This document shows positions 24,654-34,484 of a stretch of DNA of 64,000 nt, piece after piece. Location of the stretch: NCBI RefSeq assembly GCF_000971135.1, contig NZ_BBLW01000004.1, positions 1 to 64,000 of the forward strand, written 5' to 3'. Each line of letters begins with the position of its first letter. The first letter of the stretch is position 1. The stretch comes from Demequina phytophila (GTDB lineage Bacteria > Actinomycetota > Actinomycetes > Actinomycetales > Demequinaceae). A model generated the notes under the pieces. That model was not told the DNA's origin, searched no databases, and worked only from the letters and a program-made list of their open reading frames with translations. Position numbers and translations under genes: made by a program.

Positions 24654-24717
24654 GGGCTCTCCCTCGATCGAGTGGCGGTGTTGCTGCTCATCCTAGGGCA
24701 CATGTCCACATATTGAA

Positions 24718-24746
24718 GCCAGCGTCTCGCATCGCGAGACGCTGGC
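24718..24746 (-). terminator. 13-bp stem, probable terminator
   Basis: GCCAGCGTCTCGC and GCGAGACGCTGGC pair perfectly around ATC. On the - strand the hairpin follows the stop of the 24787-25632 gene by about 40 nt and is followed by TTCAATAT, so it is best read as that gene's terminator. It also lies 65 nt before leuB, where an attenuator role cannot be excluded. Confidence 0.6.
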
Positions 24747-24786
24747 GTGGCGGCGATGGATCCGCGCTCCCGGTGGTGCGGCAGCG

Positions 24787-25632
24787 CTACCTCGGGTCCT
24801 CGAAGCGAAGGGCGTCGACCATGCGCTGCGTGGCGCGCGCGAGATCGCCAGAACTCTCACCACCTGCCGCACCAAGCAGCTCGACGACCACGTTTCCGCC
24901 GCCCCAGTCCAGGAGATAGAGGCGCAGGCCCCGCCCCGGCGCCGCGTACCGGGTGGGCTGCGCCCCCGCCCCGAACGCGAGCACGGCCACCGCGGGTGCA
25001 GCCGACGACCACGCGCAGGCCCCCGGCCACTCCTCGGCGGGCGCGACATCCACGAGCCATCCGGCGAGCCCGCCGAGGGCGACGCGACGCTCGCGCACCA
25101 CCCGCACGCCAGAGTTGTGGTGGATGGCCGCGCGAAGCTCGTCCGCTCCCCCAGCACGCGCCTCGACGGTCTCGACACAGCCGTCCACCACGGCGCGCGC
25201 GTCCCGGTGAACCCCGACCGCCGGCCTTGCGCTGTCGACCATGGCGGTGCCGTCCGTGAACCTCACCACGAACGAGTCGAGCGTGTCCGTGTCGATGGTC
25301 CATCCCCCGGGCACGTCGAGCTCGACGCCGGGCACGAACGCGCTCGAGGCACGCTCGCCCGGCGCGAGGTCCGCGACGCACCCGGTCCCGGTCCCGGTCC
25401 CGGACGGACTCGCACACTCCGCGGCGCCCGAATCGGCCGCGGCCGGTCGCGTGAGATCGGCGGTCACCATTCCGAGGATGCCCCCGGCGGCTAGCCACGC
25501 GACCGCCCACAGGACCCTCGCCCGGGTCCCCGCGGGCAGGCGCCGCTCCCGGTGTGACTCCGCCGGGTCATCGTCGACCTCACCAAGGAGCCACGTGACG
25601 TTCGGGTTGTCCGAACCGTGCCCGACTCGCAT
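24787..25632 (-). CDS. single-pass membrane hypothetical protein
   Basis: A 281-residue protein. ATG 25632 was chosen because GGGGAGGG lies upstream. About 40 cytoplasmic residues precede one transmembrane helix (about 41-62, VLWAVAWLAAGGILGMVTADL). A short linker with two cysteines and a Gly-Thr repeat (GTGTGTG) leads into an extracytoplasmic domain of about 190 residues: GVELDVPGGWTIDTDTLDSFVVRFTDGT, ending LARATQRMVDALRF. This resembles a secreted ligand-binding or lipid-carrier fold, but no family is recognised. It is the first of two - strand genes divergent from the large STAND regulator. Confidence 0.65.
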   Translation of the reverse strand: MRVGHGSDNPNVTWLLGEVDDDPAESHRERRLPAGTRARVLWAVAWLAAGGILGMVTADLTRPAAADSGAAECASPSGTGTGTGCVADLAPGERASSAFVPGVELDVPGGWTIDTDTLDSFVVRFTDGTAMVDSARPAVGVHRDARAVVDGCVETVEARAGGADELRAAIHHNSGVRVVRERRVALGGLAGWLVDVAPAEEWPGACAWSSAAPAVAVLAFGAGAQPTRYAAPGRGLRLYLLDWGGGNVVVELLGAAGGESSGDLARATQRMVDALRFEDPR

Positions 25633-25751
25633 GATGCCCTCCCCTACCGGCACTCCCTGCGGCGAGCACCGACGCCCATGGATAAGACGGTCGAGGCCCG
25701 CCGCAGGGTTGCGTGAGAGCACCCACGTGCGGCGAACTCCGATCGAATCGA

Positions 25752-26264
25752 CTACTCCGCGTAGACGGGCAGCCCTCCACCGATGGGCTCGTATGTGCGC
25801 TTGGCGTAGTCCGGCAGGCCGCCGCTGATCGGCTCGTAGGTGTCGATCGCGTACGTGGGAACGCCACCCGAGATGGGCTGGTAGCCGAGCGGGTTCGCAG
25901 CGGGCAGCGCGTGCCACCCCTCGACCGCGTAGTCGGGCAGGCCGCCGGTCATGGGGTCCGTCGCCACCATCGGGACGACACCGTTGAGTGTGAGCGGCTC
26001 CGGGTGCAGGGGAGACAGGTTGTCCGCAACTCCGAACTGGGAGTGCCTCTCGGGCACGACGAACTGGGAGGACCGCTCGGGCACGTACGAGACCGCCTGG
26101 ACGCGCGTGATGATGTCGGGCAGGTGGGGACCCGTTCCGGGCTTCGGTTCCATCCCGGAGCGCATGGTGGCGCCGATCGCGGCTCCCACGATGAGCGCGA
26201 GGATAGCGGCCGTCACGGCGAGCGCGACGTGGCCGGGGTGCGAGATGTGGATGCGGTGTGACAT
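25752..26264 (-). CDS. membrane-anchored protein with C-terminal 15-residue repeats
   Basis: A 170-residue protein: a short N-terminus, one transmembrane helix (about 13-34, VALAVTAAILALIVGAAIGA), then an extracytoplasmic part. The last 65 residues carry four copies of a unit of the type P-[ISM]-x-G-G-[LV]-P-x-Y-A-x3-[YW]-[EH]: PMTGGLPDYA, PISGGVPTYA, PISGGLPDYA, PIGGGLPVYA. A shorter duplication, SSQFVVPER/HSQFGVAD, precedes them. No family recognised; the repeat recalls adhesive or scaffold segments. It is divergent from the SARP/STAND gene, 132 bp away. Confidence 0.65.
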   Translation of the reverse strand: MSHRIHISHPGHVALAVTAAILALIVGAAIGATMRSGMEPKPGTGPHLPDIITRVQAVSYVPERSSQFVVPERHSQFGVADNLSPLHPEPLTLNGVVPMVATDPMTGGLPDYAVEGWHALPAANPLGYQPISGGVPTYAIDTYEPISGGLPDYAKRTYEPIGGGLPVYAE

Positions 26265-26315
26265 GGTGCGCCTCCTTCCGAGGACGCCTCCACGGCACCA
26301 CCACGCACCATCCGG

Positions 26316-26343
26316 GCGGTATCGCGCGGTATTCCGGCGGTGT
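26316..26343. promoter_or_regulatory. GCGGTAT direct repeats in the divergent promoter
   Basis: GCGGTAT at 26316 and 26326 and GCGGTGT at 26337 form three heptamers with a 10-11 bp period between the repeat-protein gene and the SARP-like gene. SARP-type regulators bind heptamer direct repeats with this spacing, so the site could be autoregulatory. Assignment is inference from spacing and position. Confidence 0.4.
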
Positions 26344-26396
26344 CCGGGCCGTCCACACCGCTTGACCCTCGGTCGCGACGCGCGAAAACTGAGGGC

Positions 26397-29300
26397 GTGA
26401 CCGTGGAGGTCCTCGGCGAGACCGCCGGCACGGAGGCACCCCACCACAATCGGCGGGAGCGCGCAGTCCTTGCCGCCCTGCTGGTCCAACGGCCCGCCGC
26501 CGTGAGCCCCGACGTGATCGCCGAAGCGGTCTGGGGAAGCGGCCCGCCTGCGACGTGGGCCAAGCAGATCCAGGCGGCGATCTGGCGGCTCCGTAGCGCT
26601 CTCGGCAACGCCGCGATCCAGACCGTCGGCCGTGCCTACCGGCTCGAGCTCCCCCGCGGCGCGGTCGACGTGGACGTGTTCGAGGACGAGGTCGCCCGTG
26701 CCGCGGCGCTCTCCCATGATGGTGAGCACGCACGCGCCGCGATCGCGCTCGAGCGCGCGCTCGGGCTGTGGAACTGCGTCGAGCCCTACGCGACGGTCGC
26801 TGACTGGCCGCCCGCGACGGTCGAGATCGAGCGGCTCTGCGCGATGAGGCTGCAGGCCGAGGACGATCTGCTCGCGGAGCGCCTCGCCGCGGGCGACCAC
26901 CGCGGCGTAGCGTCGGCGGCGGCCGCGCTCGCCTCCGCCGAGCCGTTGCGGGAGTCGCGGTGGCTCTCGCTCGCGACCGCGCTGTACCGGTGCGAGCGCC
27001 AGGCCGATGCGCTGGCGGCGCTGCGACGTGCCCGCGCAGTTCTCATGGACGAGCTGGGCCTCGACCCGTCGCCGGCACTCGTCCGCCTGGAGGGGGCGAT
27101 CCTCCGCCACGACCCGGAGCTGTCGGTCGCACCGCCCGTCGTGGCGCCGGACGACAGCTGCCCGTACAAGGGGCTCAGCGCGTACGAACCCGGGGACGCG
27201 GAGGTGTACTTCGGGCGTGACGCCGACATCGCGCGCGCGATCTCGACACTCGATCGCATGCGGTTCCTGGTCCTTGCGGGCGCGTCAGGGACCGGGAAGT
27301 CGTCGCTGCTGCGCGCCGGTGTGCAGCCGGCGCTCGCGGCCCGCGGCACCGTCATCGTGGAGGCGTCCGCCGCGAGCGTGTCCGCGGAGACCATCGAGCG
27401 TTCCCCCGCCCACGCGACCATCGCGATCGACCAGTTCGAGACCGTCTTCTCCCCAGCGCTGCGCGAAGACAACGCCCGCGCCGTGTGCGAGGCGCTCGCC
27501 GCACACCATCGGCGCGGCGGCGGCATCGCCATCGCGCTGCGGTCCGACCACCTCGACGCGTGCGCGGCGGATCCCGCGATCGGGCCGCTGGTCCTGTCGA
27601 GCCTGCACCTGGTCACGCCGCTGCGCGGCGCCGGGCTGCGGGCGGCGATCGAGGAGCCGGCACGCCACGCCCACCTGACCCTCGAGCATGGCTTCGCCGA
27701 CGTGGTGCTCGCCGACGCGGAGGCCGCCGCCGGTGCGCTCCCGCTCCTGTCGCACGCCCTCGCCGAGACGTGGCATCGCCGCGAGGGCTCCACCCTCACC
27801 ATCGACGGTTACACCGCGTCCGGCGGCCTGCGGGGGGCGGTCGCACGCTCCGCCGAGCTGCTGTTCACCAATCTCACGGTCGAGGATCGCCGCCGATGCG
27901 CGATGATCCTCCGGCGGCTGGTCACCCTCACGGAGACGGGCGCCGTGGTCGCGCACCCGGTCGACGTGCGCACGCTCACGGATCCCGACCTTGAACGCGT
28001 GGTGAGCCGCCTGGTGCAGGCGCGGCTCCTCGGATCGCGCGAGCACCATCTCGAGCTCGCCCACGAGTCCCTGGTCCACGCATGGCCGCGCCTGCAGGGA
28101 TGGCTCGAGTCGGACATGGAAGGGCAGCGGGTGCTCGGGCACCTGTCGACCGCGGCGGCCACCTGGGATGCGCTCGGCAGGCTGGACTCGGACCTGTATC
28201 GAGGTCCACGCCTCGCGCTCGCCTGGGACTGGGCGGCAGGTGCCGAAGGCTCCCTGACGCCGCTGGAGAGCGACTTCCTCGCGGCCTCACGTGAGGCAGA
28301 GGCGGCCGCGCGGGCCGCCGCCGACGAGGCCGAGCGGCGGGAGTCGAGAGCGCGGAGACGCGTGAGGACGATGCGCTGGTGGGCGGCCGCGGCCGCGGTC
28401 ACCGCGCTCGTGGGCCTGGCGGCCGCGACGATCGCCTACAAGTTCGCGGAGAGCAGCGGCCACACGGCGGATCAGCAGACGGAGAAGGCGCAGCTCGAGG
28501 CGCTCACCAAGGACTTCGCGTCCGCGATGGACCACTCCCGCACCATCGGGCTGCTGCTCGCCGTCGAGGCGTACCAACGGTGGCCCAAGGATCCCGCCAC
28601 GCAAGGCGCGCTCCTGACCGCGTTCGCCGCAGAGCCGAGCTTCCTCGGTGACCTCAACTACGCCAAGAGCCTCGATGTCGACCAGGCCCCGAACGTGGCG
28701 CTCGTCGGCGACGACCGCCACGCGATCCTCGCCACCTCGGACTGGCTGTTGGTGACCGACCTCGATTCCCACGAGGTCGAGCACAGGATCCCGACCACCG
28801 TCGAGTGGCCGCCGGGAGCGGCACCTGAGGTGGCCGTCAGCTCCGACGGCACCCGCGCGGTCCTGGTGGGGTGGTCGCAGCTGGCGCAGTCGTCGGCGCC
28901 CTGGAAGCTGGTGCTCGCCACCTACGACCTCGGTCGCGGAGCAGAGCTCACCGTGCGCGTGATCGGGGGAAACGACGATTCGTCGTCGGGGGTCGCGGTC
29001 AGCACACGCGGCACCTACGTTGCCGTGACCGACGATCGCTCGGGCACGATCACCTTGAGAGAGGTGGCCACCGGCCGCGTGACGGCGGCCGTGAATGTCG
29101 CGAGGCCGCAGTCCCCGGCGACCCGCTCGCCCGGGCGTGCGGCGTTCCTCGACGACGCCACGGCGCTGATCACGAGCGCGAAGGGCGACGTGCTGATGGT
29201 CGAGGCTGCCAGCGGCAAGGTTCGGCGCACCTACGCGTCACCCGCACTCCGCTCGAACACCGCCATCGCGCTCGTCGACGATGACACGGTGATCGCTGCG

Positions 29301-30626
29301 GGCGACGAGGGCCTGGTCGCGATCGACCTCCGGTCCGGGCGCGTGCGGTGGACACGCCTGCACGAGGTCATGGATCCGGGCGCCTGCCAGGCCGTCGCGG
29401 TGGCGGAGGAGCGCGGCGTCCTCTACTGCGGCAGCGCCTCGGGCACCATCCGTGGCTACTCCTTGAGCACGGGCGACCCCACCGACACCGTCCGCACCAC
29501 CCAGCACGGCGCGGTCAGCGCACTCGCGCTCAGCGACGACGACACGACGCTCACCGCGTTCGCCGCGGACCACGCCGTGCTCTCCCGTTGGAGCCTCGAC
29601 GGCACGGGACCCATCACCGAGGTGGTCGCGCCGGGTCGCCAAGCGGTGGACCGATGGGGCGCGCAGGGCACGCAGCTCATCACCGTGAGCCGCGACCCCG
29701 TCGCCAACGCCGCCGGCGACTTCCGGGCCTACCGAGTCTGGGACGTCGCGTCGGCCTCTCCCACCCGAGCCGCGCCGGCCGCGCTCACGGACATGACCTG
29801 GTTCGGCGACGGCCAGGTCATCGGACGGTCCCCCACCACCGGCGAGTTCGACGTCTATGACGCCGCCTCCGGACGACTGCTGGCCGCCGACGCGGTGCCG
29901 CGGCGAGCATCGTCCCTCGCGGTGAGCCCGGACTGGTCCCGCGCGTACGCGATGTTCGACGACCACACCCTCCGGACGTACGACACCAGGACGTTCCGCC
30001 AGATCGGGCCCACGGTGCACACGCTCGGCGTGCCGTCCCACGTCTCCGCCTCCGCCGGGGGAGCGCTGATCGCCGTCTCCGAGGATCTCGAGTACGCATG
30101 GATCACGCAGTTCCTCGACGGCGACACCGGCGCCACCATCGGGAACCCCGCCACAGAGGTGCGCGACACCGTCCTCGCGCCAGACGGCAGCGGGATCGGC
30201 ATCCACTCCGACAATCAGTACGTGCGGCGCTTCGACCAGTCGAACCCGCAGATCTGGCGGGCGCTTTCCGCTGCCAGCCCGATCGACGCCGTCGAGCTCA
30301 ACGCCGACGGCACGCGACTCCTCATCTCGACCCTCGACGGCAAGGTCTCGCTCCACGACGCCAAGACCGGCGAACGGATCGGCGCACCGCTCTCCGCGAA
30401 CGCGCCCGGCACCGTCGCGGGCCTGCTCCGACCCGACGGCCTCGCCATCGCCCTCAACGTCGAGCAGGGCATCGCGGTCTGGAACCTCGACCCCGAGGCC
30501 ATGAAGGACGCCGCCTGCGCGGCCGCGGGACGCAACCTCACCAAGAGCGAATGGACGAGATACCTCGGCGAGATCGGAGAGTGGCACGCGACATGCCCGG
30601 GATACCCCACGCTCTCCGACTGGTAG
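26397..30626 (+). CDS. SARP-like / nSTAND1 NTPase / transmembrane / beta-propeller regulator
   Basis: A protein of about 1,409 residues (GTG 26397; GTG 26340 would add 19). Residues 1-90 form an OmpR/SARP winged-helix DNA-binding domain (VLAALLVQRPAAVSPDVIAEAVWG...IWRLRSALG). Residues 90-240 are the bacterial transcription-activation helical domain (ARAVLMDELGLDPSPALVRLE). An nSTAND1 NTPase begins CPYKGLSAYEPGDAEVYFGR, with Walker A GASGTGKSS near 295. A transmembrane helix lies near 658-682 (MRWWAAAAAVTALVGLAAATI). The C-terminal 720 residues are beta-propeller repeats, ending in a cysteine-containing tail. The helix would put the propeller outside and DNA-binding inside: a one-piece sensor. 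The target is unknown. Confidence 0.85.
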   Translation: MTVEVLGETAGTEAPHHNRRERAVLAALLVQRPAAVSPDVIAEAVWGSGPPATWAKQIQAAIWRLRSALGNAAIQTVGRAYRLELPRGAVDVDVFEDEVARAAALSHDGEHARAAIALERALGLWNCVEPYATVADWPPATVEIERLCAMRLQAEDDLLAERLAAGDHRGVASAAAALASAEPLRESRWLSLATALYRCERQADALAALRRARAVLMDELGLDPSPALVRLEGAILRHDPELSVAPPVVAPDDSCPYKGLSAYEPGDAEVYFGRDADIARAISTLDRMRFLVLAGASGTGKSSLLRAGVQPALAARGTVIVEASAASVSAETIERSPAHATIAIDQFETVFSPALREDNARAVCEALAAHHRRGGGIAIALRSDHLDACAADPAIGPLVLSSLHLVTPLRGAGLRAAIEEPARHAHLTLEHGFADVVLADAEAAAGALPLLSHALAETWHRREGSTLTIDGYTASGGLRGAVARSAELLFTNLTVEDRRRCAMILRRLVTLTETGAVVAHPVDVRTLTDPDLERVVSRLVQARLLGSREHHLELAHESLVHAWPRLQGWLESDMEGQRVLGHLSTAAATWDALGRLDSDLYRGPRLALAWDWAAGAEGSLTPLESDFLAASREAEAAARAAADEAERRESRARRRVRTMRWWAAAAAVTALVGLAAATIAYKFAESSGHTADQQTEKAQLEALTKDFASAMDHSRTIGLLLAVEAYQRWPKDPATQGALLTAFAAEPSFLGDLNYAKSLDVDQAPNVALVGDDRHAILATSDWLLVTDLDSHEVEHRIPTTVEWPPGAAPEVAVSSDGTRAVLVGWSQLAQSSAPWKLVLATYDLGRGAELTVRVIGGNDDSSSGVAVSTRGTYVAVTDDRSGTITLREVATGRVTAAVNVARPQSPATRSPGRAAFLDDATALITSAKGDVLMVEAASGKVRRTYASPALRSNTAIALVDDDTVIAAGDEGLVAIDLRSGRVRWTRLHEVMDPGACQAVAVAEERGVLYCGSASGTIRGYSLSTGDPTDTVRTTQHGAVSALALSDDDTTLTAFAADHAVLSRWSLDGTGPITEVVAPGRQAVDRWGAQGTQLITVSRDPVANAAGDFRAYRVWDVASASPTRAAPAALTDMTWFGDGQVIGRSPTTGEFDVYDAASGRLLAADAVPRRASSLAVSPDWSRAYAMFDDHTLRTYDTRTFRQIGPTVHTLGVPSHVSASAGGALIAVSEDLEYAWITQFLDGDTGATIGNPATEVRDTVLAPDGSGIGIHSDNQYVRRFDQSNPQIWRALSAASPIDAVELNADGTRLLISTLDGKVSLHDAKTGERIGAPLSANAPGTVAGLLRPDGLAIALNVEQGIAVWNLDPEAMKDAACAAAGRNLTKSEWTRYLGEIGEWHATCPGYPTLSDW

Positions 30627-30631
30627 AAGCG

Positions 30632-30667
30632 CCGCAGGGGAGGCCCCTGACGGAGCCTCCCCTGCGG
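30632..30667. terminator. bidirectional terminator between STAND gene and ilvC
   Basis: CCGCAGGGGAGGC (30632-30644) pairs with GCCTCCCCTGCGG (30655-30667) around a 10-nt loop, between two convergent genes that end at 30626 and 30682. Strong stem, little T-run. Confidence 0.7.
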
Positions 30668-30681
30668 TCGAGCGGAACGGA

Positions 30682-31800
<1,119 letters not shown>

Positions 31801-32322
31801 CTAGGCGGTGGCGACGCGGTCGAGCGCGCGCTCCGTGATGGAGCGGGCGCCGCGGCCGATGGCGACGGTGCCGGACTGGACGATCTCGCGGACGTCGTGC
31901 GGCGCGAGCGCCGCGAGGAGGGCCTCGAGCTTGTCGGGCGTGCCGACGGCCTCGATGACCACGGAGTCGGTGGAGACGTCGACCACGTGGGCGCGGAACA
32001 GGTCCACGATCTGGAGGACGTCGGTGCGCTGGCGCGCGTCGGCGCGCACCTTGACGAGCAGCAGGTCGCGCTGCACGGAGCGGCCCTGCTCGAGCTCGAC
32101 GATCTTGAGGACGTGCACCAGCTTGTTGAGCTGCTTGGTGACCTGCTCGAGCGGGAGCTCGTCGACGTCGACGACCACGGTGATGCGGGAGATCTCCGGG
32201 TGCTCGGTCTGACCCACCGCGAGCGAGTGGATGTTGAATGCGCGGCGCGAGAACAGGCCGGCGACGCGCGCGAGCACGCCGGGCTTGTTCTCGACGAGCA
32301 CGGAGAGCGTGTGCTTGGTCAT
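31801..32322 (-). CDS. ilvH: acetolactate synthase small (regulatory) subunit
   Basis: A 173-residue regulatory subunit that binds valine and activates the IlvB catalytic subunit. The N-terminal ACT domain is clear: HTLSVLVENKPGVLARVAGLFSRRAFNIHSLAVGQTE. The second half, HVVDVSTDSVVIEAVGTPDKLEALL, is the C-terminal ACT-like domain. It starts 5 nt after ilvB ends, so the subunits are made from one transcript. Confidence 0.96.
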   Translation of the reverse strand: MTKHTLSVLVENKPGVLARVAGLFSRRAFNIHSLAVGQTEHPEISRITVVVDVDELPLEQVTKQLNKLVHVLKIVELEQGRSVQRDLLLVKVRADARQRTDVLQIVDLFRAHVVDVSTDSVVIEAVGTPDKLEALLAALAPHDVREIVQSGTVAIGRGARSITERALDRVATA

Positions 32323-32327
32323 GGGGG

Positions 32328-34199
32328 TCAGTCCTCCCGGTCCCACTTGGGGGCGATGCCCTGGGCGTACTGGATCTCGTCGTTGCTGGTGCCGGCGGCG
32401 ACCATGGGCCACACCATCGCGTCGCGCGACACCGTGAAGTCCACGACCACGGGCTGATCATCGATCTCGTTGGCGCGCTTGATGGTCGCGTCCACGTCCG
32501 CGTCGGACTCGCAGCGCAGGCCCACGCAGCCCATGGCCTCCGCGAGCTTGACGAAGTCGGGGACGCGGCGCGTGCCGTGGCCGGTGTGGAGGTCCGTGTT
32601 GGAGTAGCGCCCCTCGTAGAACAGGGTCTGCCACTGGCGGACCATGCCCAGGGACGAGTTGTTGATCAGCGCGACCTTGATGGGGATCTCGTTGATCGCG
32701 CAGGTGACCAGCTCCTGGTTGGTCATCTGGAAGCAGCCGTCGCCGTCGATCGCCCACACCGTCTGGTCGGGCACGCCCACCTGGGCGCCCATCGCGGCCG
32801 GCACGGAGAAGCCCATGGTGCCGAGGCCGCCGGAGTTGATCCACGTGTTGGGGCGCTCGTACTTGATGAACTGGCTCGCCCACATCTGGTGCTGGCCCAC
32901 GCCGGCCGTGTAGATGGTGGTCTCGGGGTCGTTGAGCTCGCCCAGGCGCTGGATCACGTGCTGGGGGCTCGACAGGCCGTCCTTGGTGGGCGTGTAGCCC
33001 AGCGCGTAGGTGGTGCGCCAGTCGTCGAGCTGCGCCCACCAGGCCTCGAGGTCGGGCTTCCCGTGCTGGGCGTGCTCCTCGGCGAGGGCGGGGACCAGCG
33101 CCTCGAAGACCTCCTTGAGGTCGCCGACGATCGGCACGTCCACGGCACGGTTCTTGCCGATCTCCGCGGGGTCGACGTCGGCGTGCACGATGGTCGCGTG
33201 CGGCGCGAAGCTGTCGAGGTTGCCGGTGACGCGGTCGTCGAAGCGGGCGCCCAGGGCGACGATGAGGTCGGCCTTCTGGAGCGCCGCCACCGCGGGCACG
33301 GTGCCGTGCATGCCGGGCATGCCCAGGTGCTGCGGGTGGCTGTCGGGCAGCGCGCCGCGCGCCATCAGCGTGGTCACCACGGCCGCACCGGACAGGTCGG
33401 TGAGCTTGCGCAGCCCGGCTGCGGCGCCGGAGCGGATCACGCCGCCGCCGACGTACAGCACGGGACGACGGGCGGTCGCGAGCAGGCGTGCGGCCTCCTG
33501 CACCGTCTTCTGGTGGGGGCGCACGCCGGCGTTGAAGCCGGGCAGCTCGATGCGGCCGGGCCACTGGAACGTGGTCTTGGCCTGCTGCGCGGACTTCGCG
33601 ATGTCGACGAGCACCGGGCCGGGGCGGCCGTGGCTCGCGATGTAGAACGCCTCCGCGATGGCGCGGGGGATCTCAGCCGGGTCCGTCACCAGCACGTTGT
33701 GCTTGGTGATCGGGGCCGTGATGCCCACGATGTCCGCCTCCTGGAACGCGTCCGTGCCGATCATGGCGGCGCCCACCTGGCCGGTGATCGCGACCATGGG
33801 GATCGAGTCCATGTTGGCGTCGGCGATCGGGGTGACCAGGTTGGTGGCGCCCGGGCCGGAGGTGGCGATGCAGACGCCCACCTTGCCGGTGGCGTGCGCG
33901 TACCCCTGGGCGGCGTGGCCGGCTCCCTGCTCGTGGCGCACCAGGATGTGGCGCAGCTTCTGCGAGTCCATCAGCGGGTCGTAGGTGGGGAGGATGGCGC
34001 CGCCCGGAAGGCCGAAGACCTCCGTCGCACCCGCGCACTCGAGCGCGCGGATGATCGCCTGCGCGCCCGTCATCTCGACGCCGTTGAGCGACGGATCGGG
34101 GTTCGACTGCGGCGTGGGCCGCGCGAGCGACGGGGCGCTCGGGGCCTGGCGGGCGATGCGGGCGGCCGGGATGCCCGGCTTGGCCTGGATCTGAGCCAT
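32328..34199 (-). CDS. ilvB: acetolactate synthase large subunit
   Basis: A 623-residue thiamine-diphosphate enzyme, the first common step of branched-chain amino acid synthesis. The catalytic glutamate lies in [17 protein letters not shown] near 55-70. Quinone/FAD-region blocks [21 protein letters not shown] near 90 and the ThDP/Mg motif [16 protein letters not shown] near 480 are intact. The first 40 residues (Pro/Ala-rich) are an extension typical of actinobacterial IlvB. The gene is preceded by a leader peptide and attenuator (34250-34353), so its expression should fall when charged Ile, Leu or Val tRNA is plentiful. Confidence 0.97.
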   Translation of the reverse strand: MAQIQAKPGIPAARIARQAPSAPSLARPTPQSNPDPSLNGVEMTGAQAIIRALECAGATEVFGLPGGAILPTYDPLMDSQKLRHILVRHEQGAGHAAQGYAHATGKVGVCIATSGPGATNLVTPIADANMDSIPMVAITGQVGAAMIGTDAFQEADIVGITAPITKHNVLVTDPAEIPRAIAEAFYIASHGRPGPVLVDIAKSAQQAKTTFQWPGRIELPGFNAGVRPHQKTVQEAARLLATARRPVLYVGGGVIRSGAAAGLRKLTDLSGAAVVTTLMARGALPDSHPQHLGMPGMHGTVPAVAALQKADLIVALGARFDDRVTGNLDSFAPHATIVHADVDPAEIGKNRAVDVPIVGDLKEVFEALVPALAEEHAQHGKPDLEAWWAQLDDWRTTYALGYTPTKDGLSSPQHVIQRLGELNDPETTIYTAGVGQHQMWASQFIKYERPNTWINSGGLGTMGFSVPAAMGAQVGVPDQTVWAIDGDGCFQMTNQELVTCAINEIPIKVALINNSSLGMVRQWQTLFYEGRYSNTDLHTGHGTRRVPDFVKLAEAMGCVGLRCESDADVDATIKRANEIDDQPVVVDFTVSRDAMVWPMVAAGTSNDEIQYAQGIAPKWDRED

Positions 34200-34249
34200 C
34201 TTCTCTCCTGATCGGTGGGGGAAGGCGGTCCCTGCGTCCGCCTCGCATG

Positions 34250-34280
34250 AAGAAACCCCTCAGCCGGGTGGCGTCGGGGT
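34250..34280 (-). terminator. ilvB attenuator terminator
   Basis: On the - strand ACCCC ... GGGGT (34280-34255), with a nested GCC/GGC stem, is followed by TTTCTTC (34254 downward). It lies 22 nt after the leader-peptide stop and 51 nt before ilvB. This is the layout of a transcription attenuator. Confidence 0.7.
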
Positions 34281-34302
34281 CAGCGCGCGGACGAGTTCGG
34301 GG

Positions 34303-34353
34303 CTACCGGTCGCGGTCCGCGCGCCTGATAACTCGTACAAGGATCGTCTGCAT
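34303..34353 (-). CDS. ilvB operon leader peptide
   Basis: A 16-residue frame, MQTILVRVIRRADRDR, followed by TAG. Five of residues 4-9 are Ile, Leu or Val (I-L-V-R-V-I). They use codons that are rare in this genome (CTT, GTA, GTT, with CGA between), which suits ribosome stalling when branched-chain aminoacyl-tRNA is short. A -10-like hexamer TAGAGT ends 7 nt before its ATG and no ribosome binding site precedes it, so the transcript is probably leaderless. A terminator-like hairpin follows before ilvB. Leader-peptide attenuation of ilvB is known in actinobacteria; this instance is read directly from the sequence. Confidence 0.85.
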   Translation of the reverse strand: MQTILVRVIRRADRDR

Positions 34354-34360
34354 GGATGCG

Positions 34361-34390
34361 ACTCTACGCCCGGGTCGGGGCGGGTGTCAC
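34361..34390 (-). promoter_or_regulatory. ilvB operon promoter
   Basis: On the - strand GTGACA (34390-34385), an 18-nt spacer, and TAGAGT (34366-34361), followed 7 nt later by the leader ATG. Further upstream, an AT-rich stretch (34395-34440) contains TCAC-N11-GTGA half-sites that could bind a regulator. Confidence 0.7.
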
Positions 34391-34484
34391 CATACGGACA
34401 CCTAATCTCATATCGTGGTTCACCATCTTGAATAGTGAGACGTCGGGCGACGGGTGCGCGGGCCTGTCCCCGCGCATCGTCCCC

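Noticed and set aside
25633..26733. Upstream in-frame extension of the 24787-25632 gene to about 650 residues
   Set aside because: It would run through a second gene and a divergent promoter, and the extra part is Arg/Pro-rich shadow sequence.
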